Source: an uncultured Muribaculaceae bacterium
GTDB taxonomy: Bacteria; Bacteroidota; Bacteroidia; Bacteroidales; Muribaculaceae
Reading direction: 5' to 3'
Length of the DNA: 8,779 nucleotides
Assembly: GCA_934636465.1 (NCBI GenBank)
Contig: CAKUAR010000038.1
Span: 1 to 8,779, forward strand
Shown here: piece by piece, positions 1 to 6,685 of the stretch
Layout of the letters: each line of letters starts with the position of its first letter
Numbering within the stretch: the first letter of the stretch is position 1
Position numbers and translations under genes: made by a program
Notes under the pieces: model-generated
The model's database searches: none
What the model saw: the letters and a program-made list of their open reading frames with translations, nothing else
What the model was told of the DNA's origin: nothing

Positions 1-27
1 GAAAGTGGGAGAGTAGGTAGCCGCCCC
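1..27 (+). rRNA. rrf: 5S ribosomal RNA, 3' end only (partial)
   Basis: The first bases read GTGGGAGAGTAGGTAGCCGCC. This matches the conserved 3' part of bacterial 5S rRNA, where GUGGGAGAGUAGGU is followed by the closing strand of the terminal stem. The rest of the gene lies left of the window. A strong hairpin terminator starts a few bases downstream, as expected at the end of an rRNA operon. The exact 3' end is uncertain by a few bases because the pairing 5' strand is not visible. Confidence 0.8.
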
Positions 28-33
28 TTATGG

Positions 34-74
34 AGCCGGAGCAACGCAAGTTGCCCCGGCTTCTTTGTTTTTAT
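34..74 (+). terminator. Intrinsic terminator of the rRNA operon
   Basis: A 12-base arm starting AGCCGG at 34 pairs with an arm ending CCGGCT at 61. There is one A/C mismatch, and the loop is GCAA, a GNRA tetraloop. The T-rich run TTCTTTGTTTTT follows directly. It lies only a few bases after the 5S end and should stop transcription of the rRNA operon. Confidence 0.85.
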
Positions 75-240
75 ACCCAAAGCCCAGCAACAAAGTCCAA
101 GCCCAGATGCCACCCTGCCTACCAATAAAACGTCAGCCACCACAGTTCCCGCGCCATGAAACAACAAACCGCCGCAAACCACACCAACCACATGTCAAGG
201 CATACCAAAACCAGAGGACCAGCGTGGCAGAATCATAACC

Positions 241-380
241 GGTGGAAGCCAGTTCGTGACATCAGTCATGGCGTTATACGCGTACCTCTGGCACGCATTT
301 TATGGGGTGCTCTGATACCCACGACCGTCGCTATCGCTCCTCTGTCGTGGGATACCTGGAAACGTGTACCTCCGGCACAC
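241..380 (-). repeat. Structured repeat, copy A
   Basis: This stretch is nearly the same as 780-920, with about 140 bases aligning at high identity. Read on the minus strand, which is the orientation used to compare all copies, it contains three hairpins. The first is GTGT...ACAC at 364-380. The second is an 8-base stem CCCACGAC/GTCGTGGG at 318-325 and 344-351, enclosing an 18-base loop with GAGGAGCG. The third is GCGT...ACGC at 280-296. The part at 241-270 is also shared with copy B but not with copy C. Whether it acts as RNA or DNA is not known. Confidence 0.85.
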
Positions 381-490
381 TGCCGCTCTGATTGGGCGTG
401 GTGTCACCTCGCTGTCGCTGGCTATGACGTATGTTATGTGTCGGTGTTGTTATATATCAGGTTGTGGCGTGTACAGGCGTGATGTGTGGC

Positions 491-528
491 GTGCGTTGTT
501 GGTTGTAGTGTGCGTTGTTGGTTGTAGT
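491..528 (+). repeat. Perfect 19-base tandem duplication
   Basis: GTGCGTTGTTGGTTGTAGT occurs twice, back to back and without mismatch, at 491-509 and 510-528. It lies in a G/T-rich stretch of the plus strand. This is most simply replication slippage in non-coding DNA, and no function is suggested by the sequence. Confidence 0.9.
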
Positions 529-612
529 GTGTGGTGTGCGGATGGGGGGCGTGGTGGCGAGTGGTTGGCATTGATTGCGTTTTGTTATGAAAATTAGGTG
601 GTTGGGGTTGGA

Positions 613-719
613 GAGCCCTGGAGGGGCTCGTGTGTAGGTAGCCGCTGACTGAGGAGCGGCAGCGGCGGTCGGCGGAATTCGGTGGTAGCCCAGTCCGGTG
701 CGTGCCGTAGGTACGCGTA
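613..719 (+). repeat. Structured repeat, copy C (diverged and inverted)
   Basis: A diverged third copy in the opposite direction to copies A and B. Hairpin 1 is GAGCCC-TGGAG-GGGCTC at 613-629. Hairpin 2 is CCGCTGAC at 642-649 pairing with GTCGGCGG at 668-675 through one T-G wobble; its 18-base loop TGAGGAGCGGCAGCGGCG closely matches the loops of A and B. Hairpin 3 is GCGTGCCGTAGGTACGC at 700-716, one base different from the minus-strand sequence of copy B. The linker AGGTAG between hairpins 1 and 2 is also kept. Stem bases differ from A and B but remain paired. Confidence 0.75.
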
Positions 720-779
720 TCGCGTTAGGCTGTGTGTCGGGTCGTATGGCATGGTGCACAGTGGAAATGCAAGTTGTGT

Positions 780-920
780 GGTGGAAGCCAGTTCGTGACA
801 TCAGTCATGGGGTTATACGCGTACCTCCGGCACGCATTGGGTTGTGGGCACCCAGAGCCCCACGACCGTCGCTGCGCTCCTCAGTCGTGGGCTACCTGGA
901 AACGTGTACCTCCGGCACAC
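780..920 (-). repeat. Structured repeat, copy B
   Basis: The second near-identical copy of the 241-380 element, in the same direction. Minus-strand hairpins are at 904-920 (GTGT...ACAC), at 859-866 with 884-891 (CCCACGAC/GTCGTGGG, 17-base loop TGAGGAGCGCAGCGACG), and at 819-835 (GCGT...ACGC). A further small hairpin, TGGGT/ACCCA, lies near 838-854. Differences from copy A are concentrated between hairpins 2 and 3. The copy ends about 60 bases before the promoter of the kinase gene. Confidence 0.85.
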
Positions 921-982
921 TCGCTCTCACCTCGTTTGGTGATGCTTATTGGCTTACACAATGCTTGTTGACTGGATATTCG

Positions 983-1014
983 TTTGGTGGTGTGGGGGAG
1001 TTGGTGTAACTTTG
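983..1014 (+). promoter_or_regulatory. Bacteroidota-type promoter for the PfkB kinase gene
   Basis: TTTG at 983-986 and TAACTTTG at 1007-1014 are separated by 20 bases. This fits the Bacteroides housekeeping promoter (TTTG, 19-21 bases, TAnnTTTG). Transcription would start near 1021, giving a leader of about 115 bases to the preferred start codon at 1137. The leader contains GGTTCGGAC twice (1027-1035 and 1089-1097); any role for it is unknown. Confidence 0.75.
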
Positions 1015-1136
1015 TAAAATATTTGAGGTTCGGACAAGGGCAGACGTGAAACTGACGGGCTGCTTGCTTGACGATGAGTGTGTTTGGCGGTTCGGACTTG
1101 TTTAATGGATTTTTGGTATTATACACAGACAACATT

Positions 1137-2033
1137 ATGACTGACATTTGCTGCATTGGGCACATCACACACGACAAGATTATCACTCCGCAAAGCACTA
1201 CTGAACTTAATGGCGGCACTTCATTTTATTTTTCATACGGCATCAGCAAACTGCCGGGAGTGTCGTATAAGCTTGTGACTTCGCTTGCCGAAAAAGACCT
1301 TGCCGCTGTGGCGCGCATGCGCGATGCCGGGATTGATGTAGATGTGATACCGAGCCGTGAGACGGTGTTTTTTGAGAACAAGTATGGCAAGAACATGAAC
1401 AACCGCCAGCAGCGAGTGCTTGCCAAGGCCGACAGCTTCACGGTGGAGAAACTTGGCGGCGTGGAGGCTCGGTTTATACACCTGGGAAGTCTGCTTGCCG
1501 ACGATTTCTCGCTTGATGTGATAAAGGCATTGTCTGGGCGCGGAAAGCTGTCGGTTGACGCTCAAGGCTTCTTGCGCAACGTAGATGGCGTGGAGGTGTA
1601 TCCGTGTGACTGGAGCAACAAGGTGGAGGCTCTGCGCTATATAGACATTTTGAAGGTGAACGAACACGAAATAGTGTCGCTGACCGGCCACAGCGATTTG
1701 CGCCAGGCTGCGCACCAGCTTGCGGCGTGGGGCGTGGGCGAGGTGCTGATGACCCTTGGCAGCTATGGCTCGGTGATTTTTGCGGAAGGCGAGTTTTTTG
1801 AGATTCCGGCCTTTGCTCCGATGCAGCTTGTAGATGCCACAGGGTGTGGCGACACATACGCCACTGGCTACTTGTATATGCGAGCCAAAGGCGCCGGATA
1901 TGAGGAGGCTGGGCGTTTTGCTGCGGCAATAGCCACGCTTAACCTTGAAAAGACCGGTCCGTTTGACGGCACGCTCGGCGATGTGGAGCAGGTGCTGTGC
2001 TCGCGAGAAGCCAAGAAGTTCGGGCTGATTTGA
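1137..2033 (+). CDS. PfkB-family carbohydrate/nucleoside kinase
   Basis: A 298-residue cytosolic kinase of the PfkB (ribokinase-like) superfamily, which transfers phosphate from ATP to a sugar, nucleoside or similar hydroxyl. The main evidence is the C-terminal signature DATGCGDTYATGYL: the DxxGxGD motif is at residues 233-239, with Asp239 the expected catalytic base and the preceding glycines forming the anion hole. An early NGGTSFYFS segment near residue 25 corresponds to the substrate-binding glycine region. KVNEHE near residue 186 fits the conserved N-x-x-E part of the fold. Length is normal for the family. An in-frame ATG at 1068 would add 23 residues, but the family usually begins close to the CCIGH strand, so 1137 is preferred. 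The substrate cannot be assigned. The gene has its own promoter and lies 66 bases before the ABC-F gene on the same strand. Confidence 0.9.
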   Translation: MTDICCIGHITHDKIITPQSTTELNGGTSFYFSYGISKLPGVSYKLVTSLAEKDLAAVARMRDAGIDVDVIPSRETVFFENKYGKNMNNRQQRVLAKADSFTVEKLGGVEARFIHLGSLLADDFSLDVIKALSGRGKLSVDAQGFLRNVDGVEVYPCDWSNKVEALRYIDILKVNEHEIVSLTGHSDLRQAAHQLAAWGVGEVLMTLGSYGSVIFAEGEFFEIPAFAPMQLVDATGCGDTYATGYLYMRAKGAGYEEAGRFAAAIATLNLEKTGPFDGTLGDVEQVLCSREAKKFGLI

Positions 2034-2099
2034 TGTCATGCCTTTTTTGAGGGTGGGCATTACGGATAAAGAGAATCTTAATTCACAGAATAGCAGATT

Positions 2100-3974
2100 A
2101 TGGGCGTTTTTCTTCAGGTTGAAAATCTCACAAAATCATTTGGAGCCGATGTGCTCTTTCACGACATAAGCTTTGGCATCAATGAGGGTGACAAGGTGGG
2201 GCTTATAGCTAAAAACGGAACCGGAAAATCAACGCTGCTGAGTGTGATAGCCGGAGTGCAGTCGCACGACAGCGGCAGTGTGGTTTTCAGGAGCGATTTG
2301 CGTGTGGGCTATCTGTCGCAGATTCCTACGTTTGACAGCTCAAAGACGGTGATTGACGTGTGTTTGCAGGGCGACGACCCGACTTCGGTGGCAATACGCA
2401 ACTATGAGCAGGCACTGGCAAACGGCGACACGGAGCACATCACGCAACTTGTGCAGACGATTGACAACCTTGGAGCGTGGAATTATGAACAGCGGTTCAA
2501 ACAGATTTTGTCTGAACTGAAGATAACGGACTTTAATCAGCGTGTGGAGCAGCTCTCTGGCGGCCAGATTAAGCGTGTGGCTCTTGCCAAGATTCTGATA
2601 AGCGAGCCGCAATTTCTGATTCTCGACGAGCCGACCAACCACCTTGACATCGACATGATAGAGTGGCTGGAAAACTACTTGACCCGAAGCCACATCACCA
2701 TACTGATGGTGACCCACGACCGCTATTTCCTTGACAAAATATGCTCACGAATACTGGAACTTGACCAGCAGGGCATGTTTGCCTATAACGGCAACTATAA
2801 TTACTATCTGGAGAAGCGTGCCGAACGCATTGAGGCGCAGAATTTGGCGGTTGACAAGGCTCGCAACCTGCTGCGCACAGAACTCGACTGGATGCGCCGC
2901 CAGCCGCAGGCTCGTGCCCACAAGGCGCAATATCGCATCGACGCTTTCTATGACTTGCGCAACCGAGCTCTGGCTGTGAAAGAGCAGGGCGATGTGCAGC
3001 TCAACGTGAAAGCGTCGTATATAGGCAAAAAAATATTCACGGCGCACCATGTGTCGAAGCGTTTTGGCGACAAGGTGATACTTGATGATTTCAGCTACAC
3101 ATTTGCGCGTTATGAGAAACTTGGCATAGTGGGCGACAACGGTGTGGGCAAATCCACATTCATAAAGCTGCTGCTCAATCAGGTGAAGCCCGACAGCGGA
3201 GCGTTTGAGATAGGTGAAACCATAAACTTCGGCTATTACAGCCAGGAGGGCATAGACTTTGACCCGCAAAAGAAGGTGATTGACGCTGTGACTGAAATTG
3301 CCGACTATGTGTATTTCGATGAGAAAACGCACTACACCGCCATGCAGTTTTTGAGCTTGTTTTTGTTCCCGCCCAAAGACCAGCAAAAGCTGATTTGCAA
3401 GTTGAGCGGAGGTGAGAAGCGCCGCCTGTATCTTGCCACGGTGCTTATGCGCAAGCCAAATTTCCTGATTCTTGACGAGCCGACCAACGACCTCGACATA
3501 CCCACGCTTGAAATTCTGGAGGACTATCTGTCGAAGTTCAAGGGCTGCGTGATTATAATAAGTCACGACCGCTTTTTCATGGACCGCACGGTTGACCACA
3601 CTTTTGTGTTTCAAGGTGACGGTGTGATAAAGGACTTCCCTGGCAACTACAGCGAATATCGCGCGTGGAAGGACTATCACGACAAGCTTGACGCCAAGGA
3701 GAAAACTGCCGCCAAAGCCGACGACGAACCAAAGAAAAAAGTCAAGACTCACGACGGCAACAACAAGATGACTTTTAAGGAAAAGAAGGAGTTTGAGCAG
3801 ATAACGGCAGAACTTGAAAGTCTGAACAAGGAGAAAGACGAGCTCGACAACTTGTTTGCAAGCGGTGAGACGATAGAAGACGCCGCTGCCAAGGCTGCGC
3901 GCTATGAGGAGGTGAAAGAGCAGATAGACGCGCTTGAGATGCGCTGGCTGGAGCTCGACGAGAAAGACCATTGA
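2100..3974 (+). CDS. ABC-F family ATPase, Uup-like
   Basis: A 624-residue soluble protein with two ATP-binding cassettes and no membrane segments, as in ABC-F proteins, which act at the ribosome rather than in transport. Domain 1 has Walker A AKNGTGKST (37-45), signature LSGGQ (152-156) and Walker B followed by DEPTNHLD (176-183). Domain 2 has Walker A GDNGVGKST (345-353), signature LSGGE (435-439) and DEPTNDLD (459-466). The linker, around residues 240-290, is charged and contains ELDWMRRQPQAR, the region that contacts P-site tRNA in this family. A lysine-rich stretch then leads to a C-terminal coiled coil (about 555-624), which favours Uup over EttA. The first Walker A begins with Ala rather than Gly, which I take to be common in Bacteroidota. 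Known Uup proteins are linked to ribosome function and to precise excision of transposons. Antibiotic resistance is less likely given the Uup-like tail. No clear promoter is seen in the gap, so co-transcription with the kinase is possible. Confidence 0.93.
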   Translation: MGVFLQVENLTKSFGADVLFHDISFGINEGDKVGLIAKNGTGKSTLLSVIAGVQSHDSGSVVFRSDLRVGYLSQIPTFDSSKTVIDVCLQGDDPTSVAIRNYEQALANGDTEHITQLVQTIDNLGAWNYEQRFKQILSELKITDFNQRVEQLSGGQIKRVALAKILISEPQFLILDEPTNHLDIDMIEWLENYLTRSHITILMVTHDRYFLDKICSRILELDQQGMFAYNGNYNYYLEKRAERIEAQNLAVDKARNLLRTELDWMRRQPQARAHKAQYRIDAFYDLRNRALAVKEQGDVQLNVKASYIGKKIFTAHHVSKRFGDKVILDDFSYTFARYEKLGIVGDNGVGKSTFIKLLLNQVKPDSGAFEIGETINFGYYSQEGIDFDPQKKVIDAVTEIADYVYFDEKTHYTAMQFLSLFLFPPKDQQKLICKLSGGEKRRLYLATVLMRKPNFLILDEPTNDLDIPTLEILEDYLSKFKGCVIIISHDRFFMDRTVDHTFVFQGDGVIKDFPGNYSEYRAWKDYHDKLDAKEKTAAKADDEPKKKVKTHDGNNKMTFKEKKEFEQITAELESLNKEKDELDNLFASGETIEDAAAKAARYEEVKEQIDALEMRWLELDEKDH

Positions 3975-4294
3975 CAAGAGAGTGGAGCACAAGAAAAGCA
4001 CAAAGGACTTTTAAGAATTAAGTCTTAAAAGCCCTTGTATGGGTTAACCAATTTTGATGCCTACGCGGCAGCTTTTCGGTTGATTTTGTTTTATTATTTT
4101 GAAAAAGTAAGTTGTTTTTTTGTTTGAAGCTCTGAATAATTTATTTCTGTTTTTGTTTGTTGTTGAACACGACTTCTATCATCTTGTTCGCTATTTTGAC
4201 TGCTAAAAAGTCAAAAGGTTTAATGAAATAGCTGGTTTTAACCAACGTTAACAGAAAACTTATTCAAAGTGGCGTTCAAAGAGTAAACTCACCG
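3975..4294. other. AT-rich gap between convergent genes
   Basis: 320 bases without a gene, between the ABC-F stop and the radA stop. It holds a long hairpin at 4003-4036, a second hairpin at 4194-4216 (TTTTGACT/AGTCAAAA), a near-palindrome TGGTTTTAACCA at 4233-4244, and three GTTAAC sites at 4043, 4247 and 4294, the last overlapping the radA stop codon. T-rich runs lie at about 4080-4160. Its likely job is transcription termination for both strands. I see no RNA gene. Confidence 0.7.
4003..4036 (+). terminator. Hairpin terminator after the ABC-F gene
   Basis: The arms AAGGACTTTTAAGA (4003-4016) and TCTTAAAAGCCCTT (4023-4036) form a 14-base stem with one A/C mismatch and a 6-base loop. It lies 28 bases after the stop codon. 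No T run follows directly on either strand, so it is an atypical intrinsic terminator. It may still halt transcription or protect the mRNA 3' end, and the opposite-strand radA transcript could use it too. Confidence 0.55.
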
Positions 4295-5674
4295 TTAACC
4301 GAAAAGAAATCTGAAGGCTTCTTCCACCTTGCCGGCTTCCACGATTTTAATCTTGAAGCGGTCGTGGCTTATGCCATTTGTGTTGCCTTTCGGAACAATA
4401 ATGGTGTTGAAACCGAGTTTGTCGGCTTCGCCTATGCGCTGCTCGATGCGAGTAACTTGTCGCAACTCGCCAGAAAGTCCCACCTCGCCGCTCATGCACA
4501 CGCCAGAATTTATTGCCATATCTACGTTTGACGACAAAATGGCGCATATCACAGCCAAATCGAGAGCCGGGTCGTTGACTTTCAGCCCTCCGGCTATGTT
4601 GAGGAACACGTCTTTTTGCGCCAATTTAAACCCTACACGCTTTTCGAGCACGGCAAGGAGCATGTTCATGCGCCTCTGGTCAAAACCGGTCACTGAGCGT
4701 TGGGCAGTGCCATAGGCCGCTGTGCTCACCAGAGCCTGGGTCTCAATCATAAACGGCCGTGCACCATCGACGGTGACGCCTATTGCCACGCCCGACAAGT
4801 TCTCGTCGCTGTGCGAAAGCAGCATTTCGCTTGGGTTCTTCACTTCTCGCAGACCGTCTTCGCGCATTTCATAGATGCCCATTTCGCTTGTGCTGCCAAA
4901 ACGGTTTTTAATGGCCCGCAAAATGCGGTACATGTAGTGCTGGTCGCCCTCAAACTGCAGCACGGCGTCTACTATGTGCTCAAGCACCTTGGGGCCGGCT
5001 ATGCTGCCCTCTTTGTTGATGTGGCCTATGAGCACCACCGGCGTGTTTGTGCTCTTGGCATAGCGCAGAAAAGCCGCTGCACATTCTCTCACCTGACTCA
5101 CGCTGCCGGCGGCAGAGTCGAGCTCGTCGCTTGCAATGGTCTGTATGGAGTCAACAATTATCAGGTCGGGCTTGTTCTCGTTGATGCTGGCAAAGATGTT
5201 GCTGAGCGAGGTTTCGCACAGCAGGTAGCACTCGCAGTCCATTTTGCCTCCGGCTATGCGATCGGCTCGCATGCGCAACTGCTGCGGACTTTCCTCGCCC
5301 GACACATAGAGCACTTTGCGGCTTCTGATGCGGAGCACGTTTTGCAGAACGAGTGTTGACTTGCCGATGCCAGGCTCTCCGCCGAGCAATATGATGGAGC
5401 CGGGCACAAGTCCGCCACCAAGCACACGGTTGAGCTCACTGCTCGGCAGGGTTATGCGAGGCAGTGTCTCTGCCTTGATTTCTGATATTTTCACCGGAGT
5501 GGCACGCTTGTGGTCGGCATCGGTGCTGCCGCCAAGCAGGGTTTTGCCGCTTTTGGGGGCGACAGGCTCTTCGATGTAGCTGTTCCACTCGCCGCAGGCA
5601 GGGCAGTGCCCAATCCATTTTGGCGACTCTGCTCCGCAGTTTTTGCAATACCAAATAGTTTTTCCTTTTGCCAT
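4295..5674 (-). CDS. radA: DNA repair protein RadA
   Basis: A 459-residue RadA (Sms), the RecA-like helicase that extends branches during recombination and repair. It has an N-terminal zinc finger with Cys10, Cys13, Cys24 and Cys27. Walker A is GGEPGIGKST (98-107) and Walker B is LIIVDS (171-176). The RadA-specific KNRFG motif is at 256-260. The C-terminal domain (about 290-459) resembles Lon protease in fold and contains the usual SGEVGLSGELRQV stretch, but RadA is not an active protease. Length is typical for the family and nothing is missing. The start MAKGKT directly precedes the zinc finger, as in other RadA proteins. It lies 21 bases after the methyltransferase gene on the same strand, with no promoter between them, so both are probably on one mRNA. 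No Shine-Dalgarno site is seen, as is usual in Bacteroidota. Confidence 0.97.
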   Translation of the reverse strand: MAKGKTIWYCKNCGAESPKWIGHCPACGEWNSYIEEPVAPKSGKTLLGGSTDADHKRATPVKISEIKAETLPRITLPSSELNRVLGGGLVPGSIILLGGEPGIGKSTLVLQNVLRIRSRKVLYVSGEESPQQLRMRADRIAGGKMDCECYLLCETSLSNIFASINENKPDLIIVDSIQTIASDELDSAAGSVSQVRECAAAFLRYAKSTNTPVVLIGHINKEGSIAGPKVLEHIVDAVLQFEGDQHYMYRILRAIKNRFGSTSEMGIYEMREDGLREVKNPSEMLLSHSDENLSGVAIGVTVDGARPFMIETQALVSTAAYGTAQRSVTGFDQRRMNMLLAVLEKRVGFKLAQKDVFLNIAGGLKVNDPALDLAVICAILSSNVDMAINSGVCMSGEVGLSGELRQVTRIEQRIGEADKLGFNTIIVPKGNTNGISHDRFKIKIVEAGKVEEAFRFLFG

Positions 5675-5695
5675 GTTTGTTTCTTTGTGTGTAGC

Positions 5696-6466
5696 TTATT
5701 TTGCCAGCGCGTTGCGTCGGAACTCGCTTATGGTGATGGCTACCGCCACGCCCACATTGAGCGATTCGCTTGTGGTGCCATCGTGGGGCCACGCAGGAAT
5801 CAGCAGCCGCTCATTGACCGTTTTGGCGAGTTTTTTGCCTATGCCTTGCCCCTCGTTGCCAAAAATGACGAATCCTTTTTGCTCAAGAGTCTTGCCATAG
5901 ATGTTTTCGCCGTCAAGAAAAGTGCCATATACCGGCATGTTGGGGAAGTCGGACAAAAGCATTTGCTCCACGTCGCAATAATGCACGCTGACACGCGAAA
6001 TGGCTCCCATAGTGGCTTGCACCACTTTGTGGTTATAGACATCTACGGTGCCTATGGTGGCAAAAATGTCTTTTATGCCATACCAGTCGGCAAGACGGAT
6101 TATTGTGCCGAGATTGCCGGGGTCCTGCACATTGTCGAGCACAATGTTGAGCTGATTGGCCACGCGCTGATTGTCGATTTTTGTGGGCGGAATCTCATAG
6201 ACAGCCAGCACATCGCTTGCAGTGCTGAACTGTGATATTTTTGCCATTTGTGCCTTGGTGGCAAACACTATGCTGTCAATCATGCTACTATTGCCAAACT
6301 GGTCGTACCATGCCCGCGTGGCTATGAGCCAGCGGCACTTGAAGTTGCCCCATGTGTCGCGCACGCACTTCATGCCCTCGGCCACAAAAAGCCCTTCTTC
6401 GTCTCTGTTTTTTTTCATTGTGAGCGACCTTACGGTCTTCACTATGCCATTATTTATGTCTTGCAT
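5696..6466 (-). CDS. TrmH/SpoU-family RNA 2'-O-methyltransferase
   Basis: A 256-residue SAM-dependent methyltransferase of the SPOUT class, which adds a 2'-O-methyl group to ribose in rRNA or tRNA. The N-terminal part (about 1-95) resembles the SpoU substrate-binding domain, with EEGLFVAEG near residue 24. Three catalytic-domain motifs are visible. Motif 1 is LDNVQDPGNLGTIIR (110-124), with the conserved Asn and Arg. Motif 2 is IFGNEGQGIGKKL (201-213). Motif 3 is in the stretch LLIPAWPHDGTTSESLNVGVA (from 221), where the SESLNV core helps form the SAM-binding knot. The RNA target cannot be told from sequence alone. It is the first gene of the radA unit and has a promoter close upstream. The start ATG at 6466 gives a leader of only about 16 bases. 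Confidence 0.93.
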   Translation of the reverse strand: MQDINNGIVKTVRSLTMKKNRDEEGLFVAEGMKCVRDTWGNFKCRWLIATRAWYDQFGNSSMIDSIVFATKAQMAKISQFSTASDVLAVYEIPPTKIDNQRVANQLNIVLDNVQDPGNLGTIIRLADWYGIKDIFATIGTVDVYNHKVVQATMGAISRVSVHYCDVEQMLLSDFPNMPVYGTFLDGENIYGKTLEQKGFVIFGNEGQGIGKKLAKTVNERLLIPAWPHDGTTSESLNVGVAVAITISEFRRNALAK

Positions 6467-6488
6467 TGTCAGTAGGTGTATATTTAGA

Positions 6489-6496
6489 CAAAGTTA
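6489..6496 (-). promoter_or_regulatory. -7 promoter box for the trmH-radA unit
   Basis: On the minus strand the sequence is TAACTTTG, a full match to the Bacteroides -7 box TAnnTTTG, 22 bases before the methyltransferase start codon. No TTTG is present at the expected -33 distance, so the promoter is supported by the -7 box and position only. The predicted leader is about 16 bases. Confidence 0.55.
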
Positions 6497-6553
6497 CAAA
6501 TCTTTCGCTTTATGGCCTTTGGGTTTAGCAAATTAAGTTGGGCAAAGGCTATG

Positions 6554-6599
6554 CTAAAAAGAAAACTTCCGCCACATCGGGTGTGATGTGCGGAAGTTT
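6554..6599 (-). terminator. Intrinsic terminator of the NifU-like/GGGtGRT unit
   Basis: Arms at 6563-6578 and 6585-6599 form a stem of about 15 pairs with one bulged base. On the minus strand the hairpin is followed by TTTTCTTTTTAG, a clear U run. It ends transcription about 85 bases after the GGGtGRT stop and just before the trmH promoter, so it separates the two minus-strand units. Confidence 0.85.
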
Positions 6600-6685
6600 G
6601 TTATTGTTTTTCAGTCGGCAAACCGCGGTGGCGTGCTATGTGATAGTGCGTGACACACGGTTATGCTTGCCTGCTGCGCTGGTTC

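Larger units (their letters stand above)
75..982. other. Non-coding repeat-bearing region between rRNA operon and kinase gene
   Basis: About 900 bases with no convincing gene. Open frames exist on both strands, but none has a recognisable domain. The two longest plus-strand frames share residues only because they run over the same DNA repeat. Bases 75-240 are rich in C and A on the plus strand, while about 420-600 are rich in G and T. The region holds three copies of a structured repeat (241-380, 613-719, 780-920) and a 19-base tandem duplication. I see no tRNA or known RNA family here. Confidence 0.7.

Noticed and set aside
156..482. Open frame of 108 residues sharing KPVRDISHGVIRVP with the frame at 698-1009
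   Set aside because: The shared peptide comes from the underlying DNA repeat (copies A and B). After it the frames diverge and show no domain, and the stem-preserving changes fit structure rather than coding.
641..720. Possible tRNA-like fold after 640
   Set aside because: The pairing fits the three-hairpin repeat, and no acceptor stem, T-loop GTTCRA or anticodon arm can be placed.
241..920. CRISPR array suggested by repeated segments
   Set aside because: The repeats are about 140 bases long, only three in number, irregularly spaced and in mixed orientation.
698..1009. Open frame of 103 residues covering copy B
   Set aside because: It runs across the inverted copy C, copy B and into the kinase promoter, with no recognisable protein features.
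1233..2060. Long minus-strand frame of 275 residues opposite the kinase gene
   Set aside because: It lies opposite a clear PfkB gene and has no domain; it arises from the codon bias of the real gene.
2034..2099. Separate promoter for the ABC-F gene
   Set aside because: A TTTG is present at 2046, but no TAnnTTTG box follows at the right distance.
2745..4001. Minus-strand frame of 418 residues opposite the ABC-F gene
   Set aside because: It is antisense to a complete two-cassette ATPase with all motifs, and the low-complexity Leu/Val-rich product looks like a reverse-strand shadow.
4700..5359. Plus-strand frame of 219 residues inside radA
   Set aside because: It is antisense to the RadA ATPase core, which has intact motifs; no independent evidence supports it.
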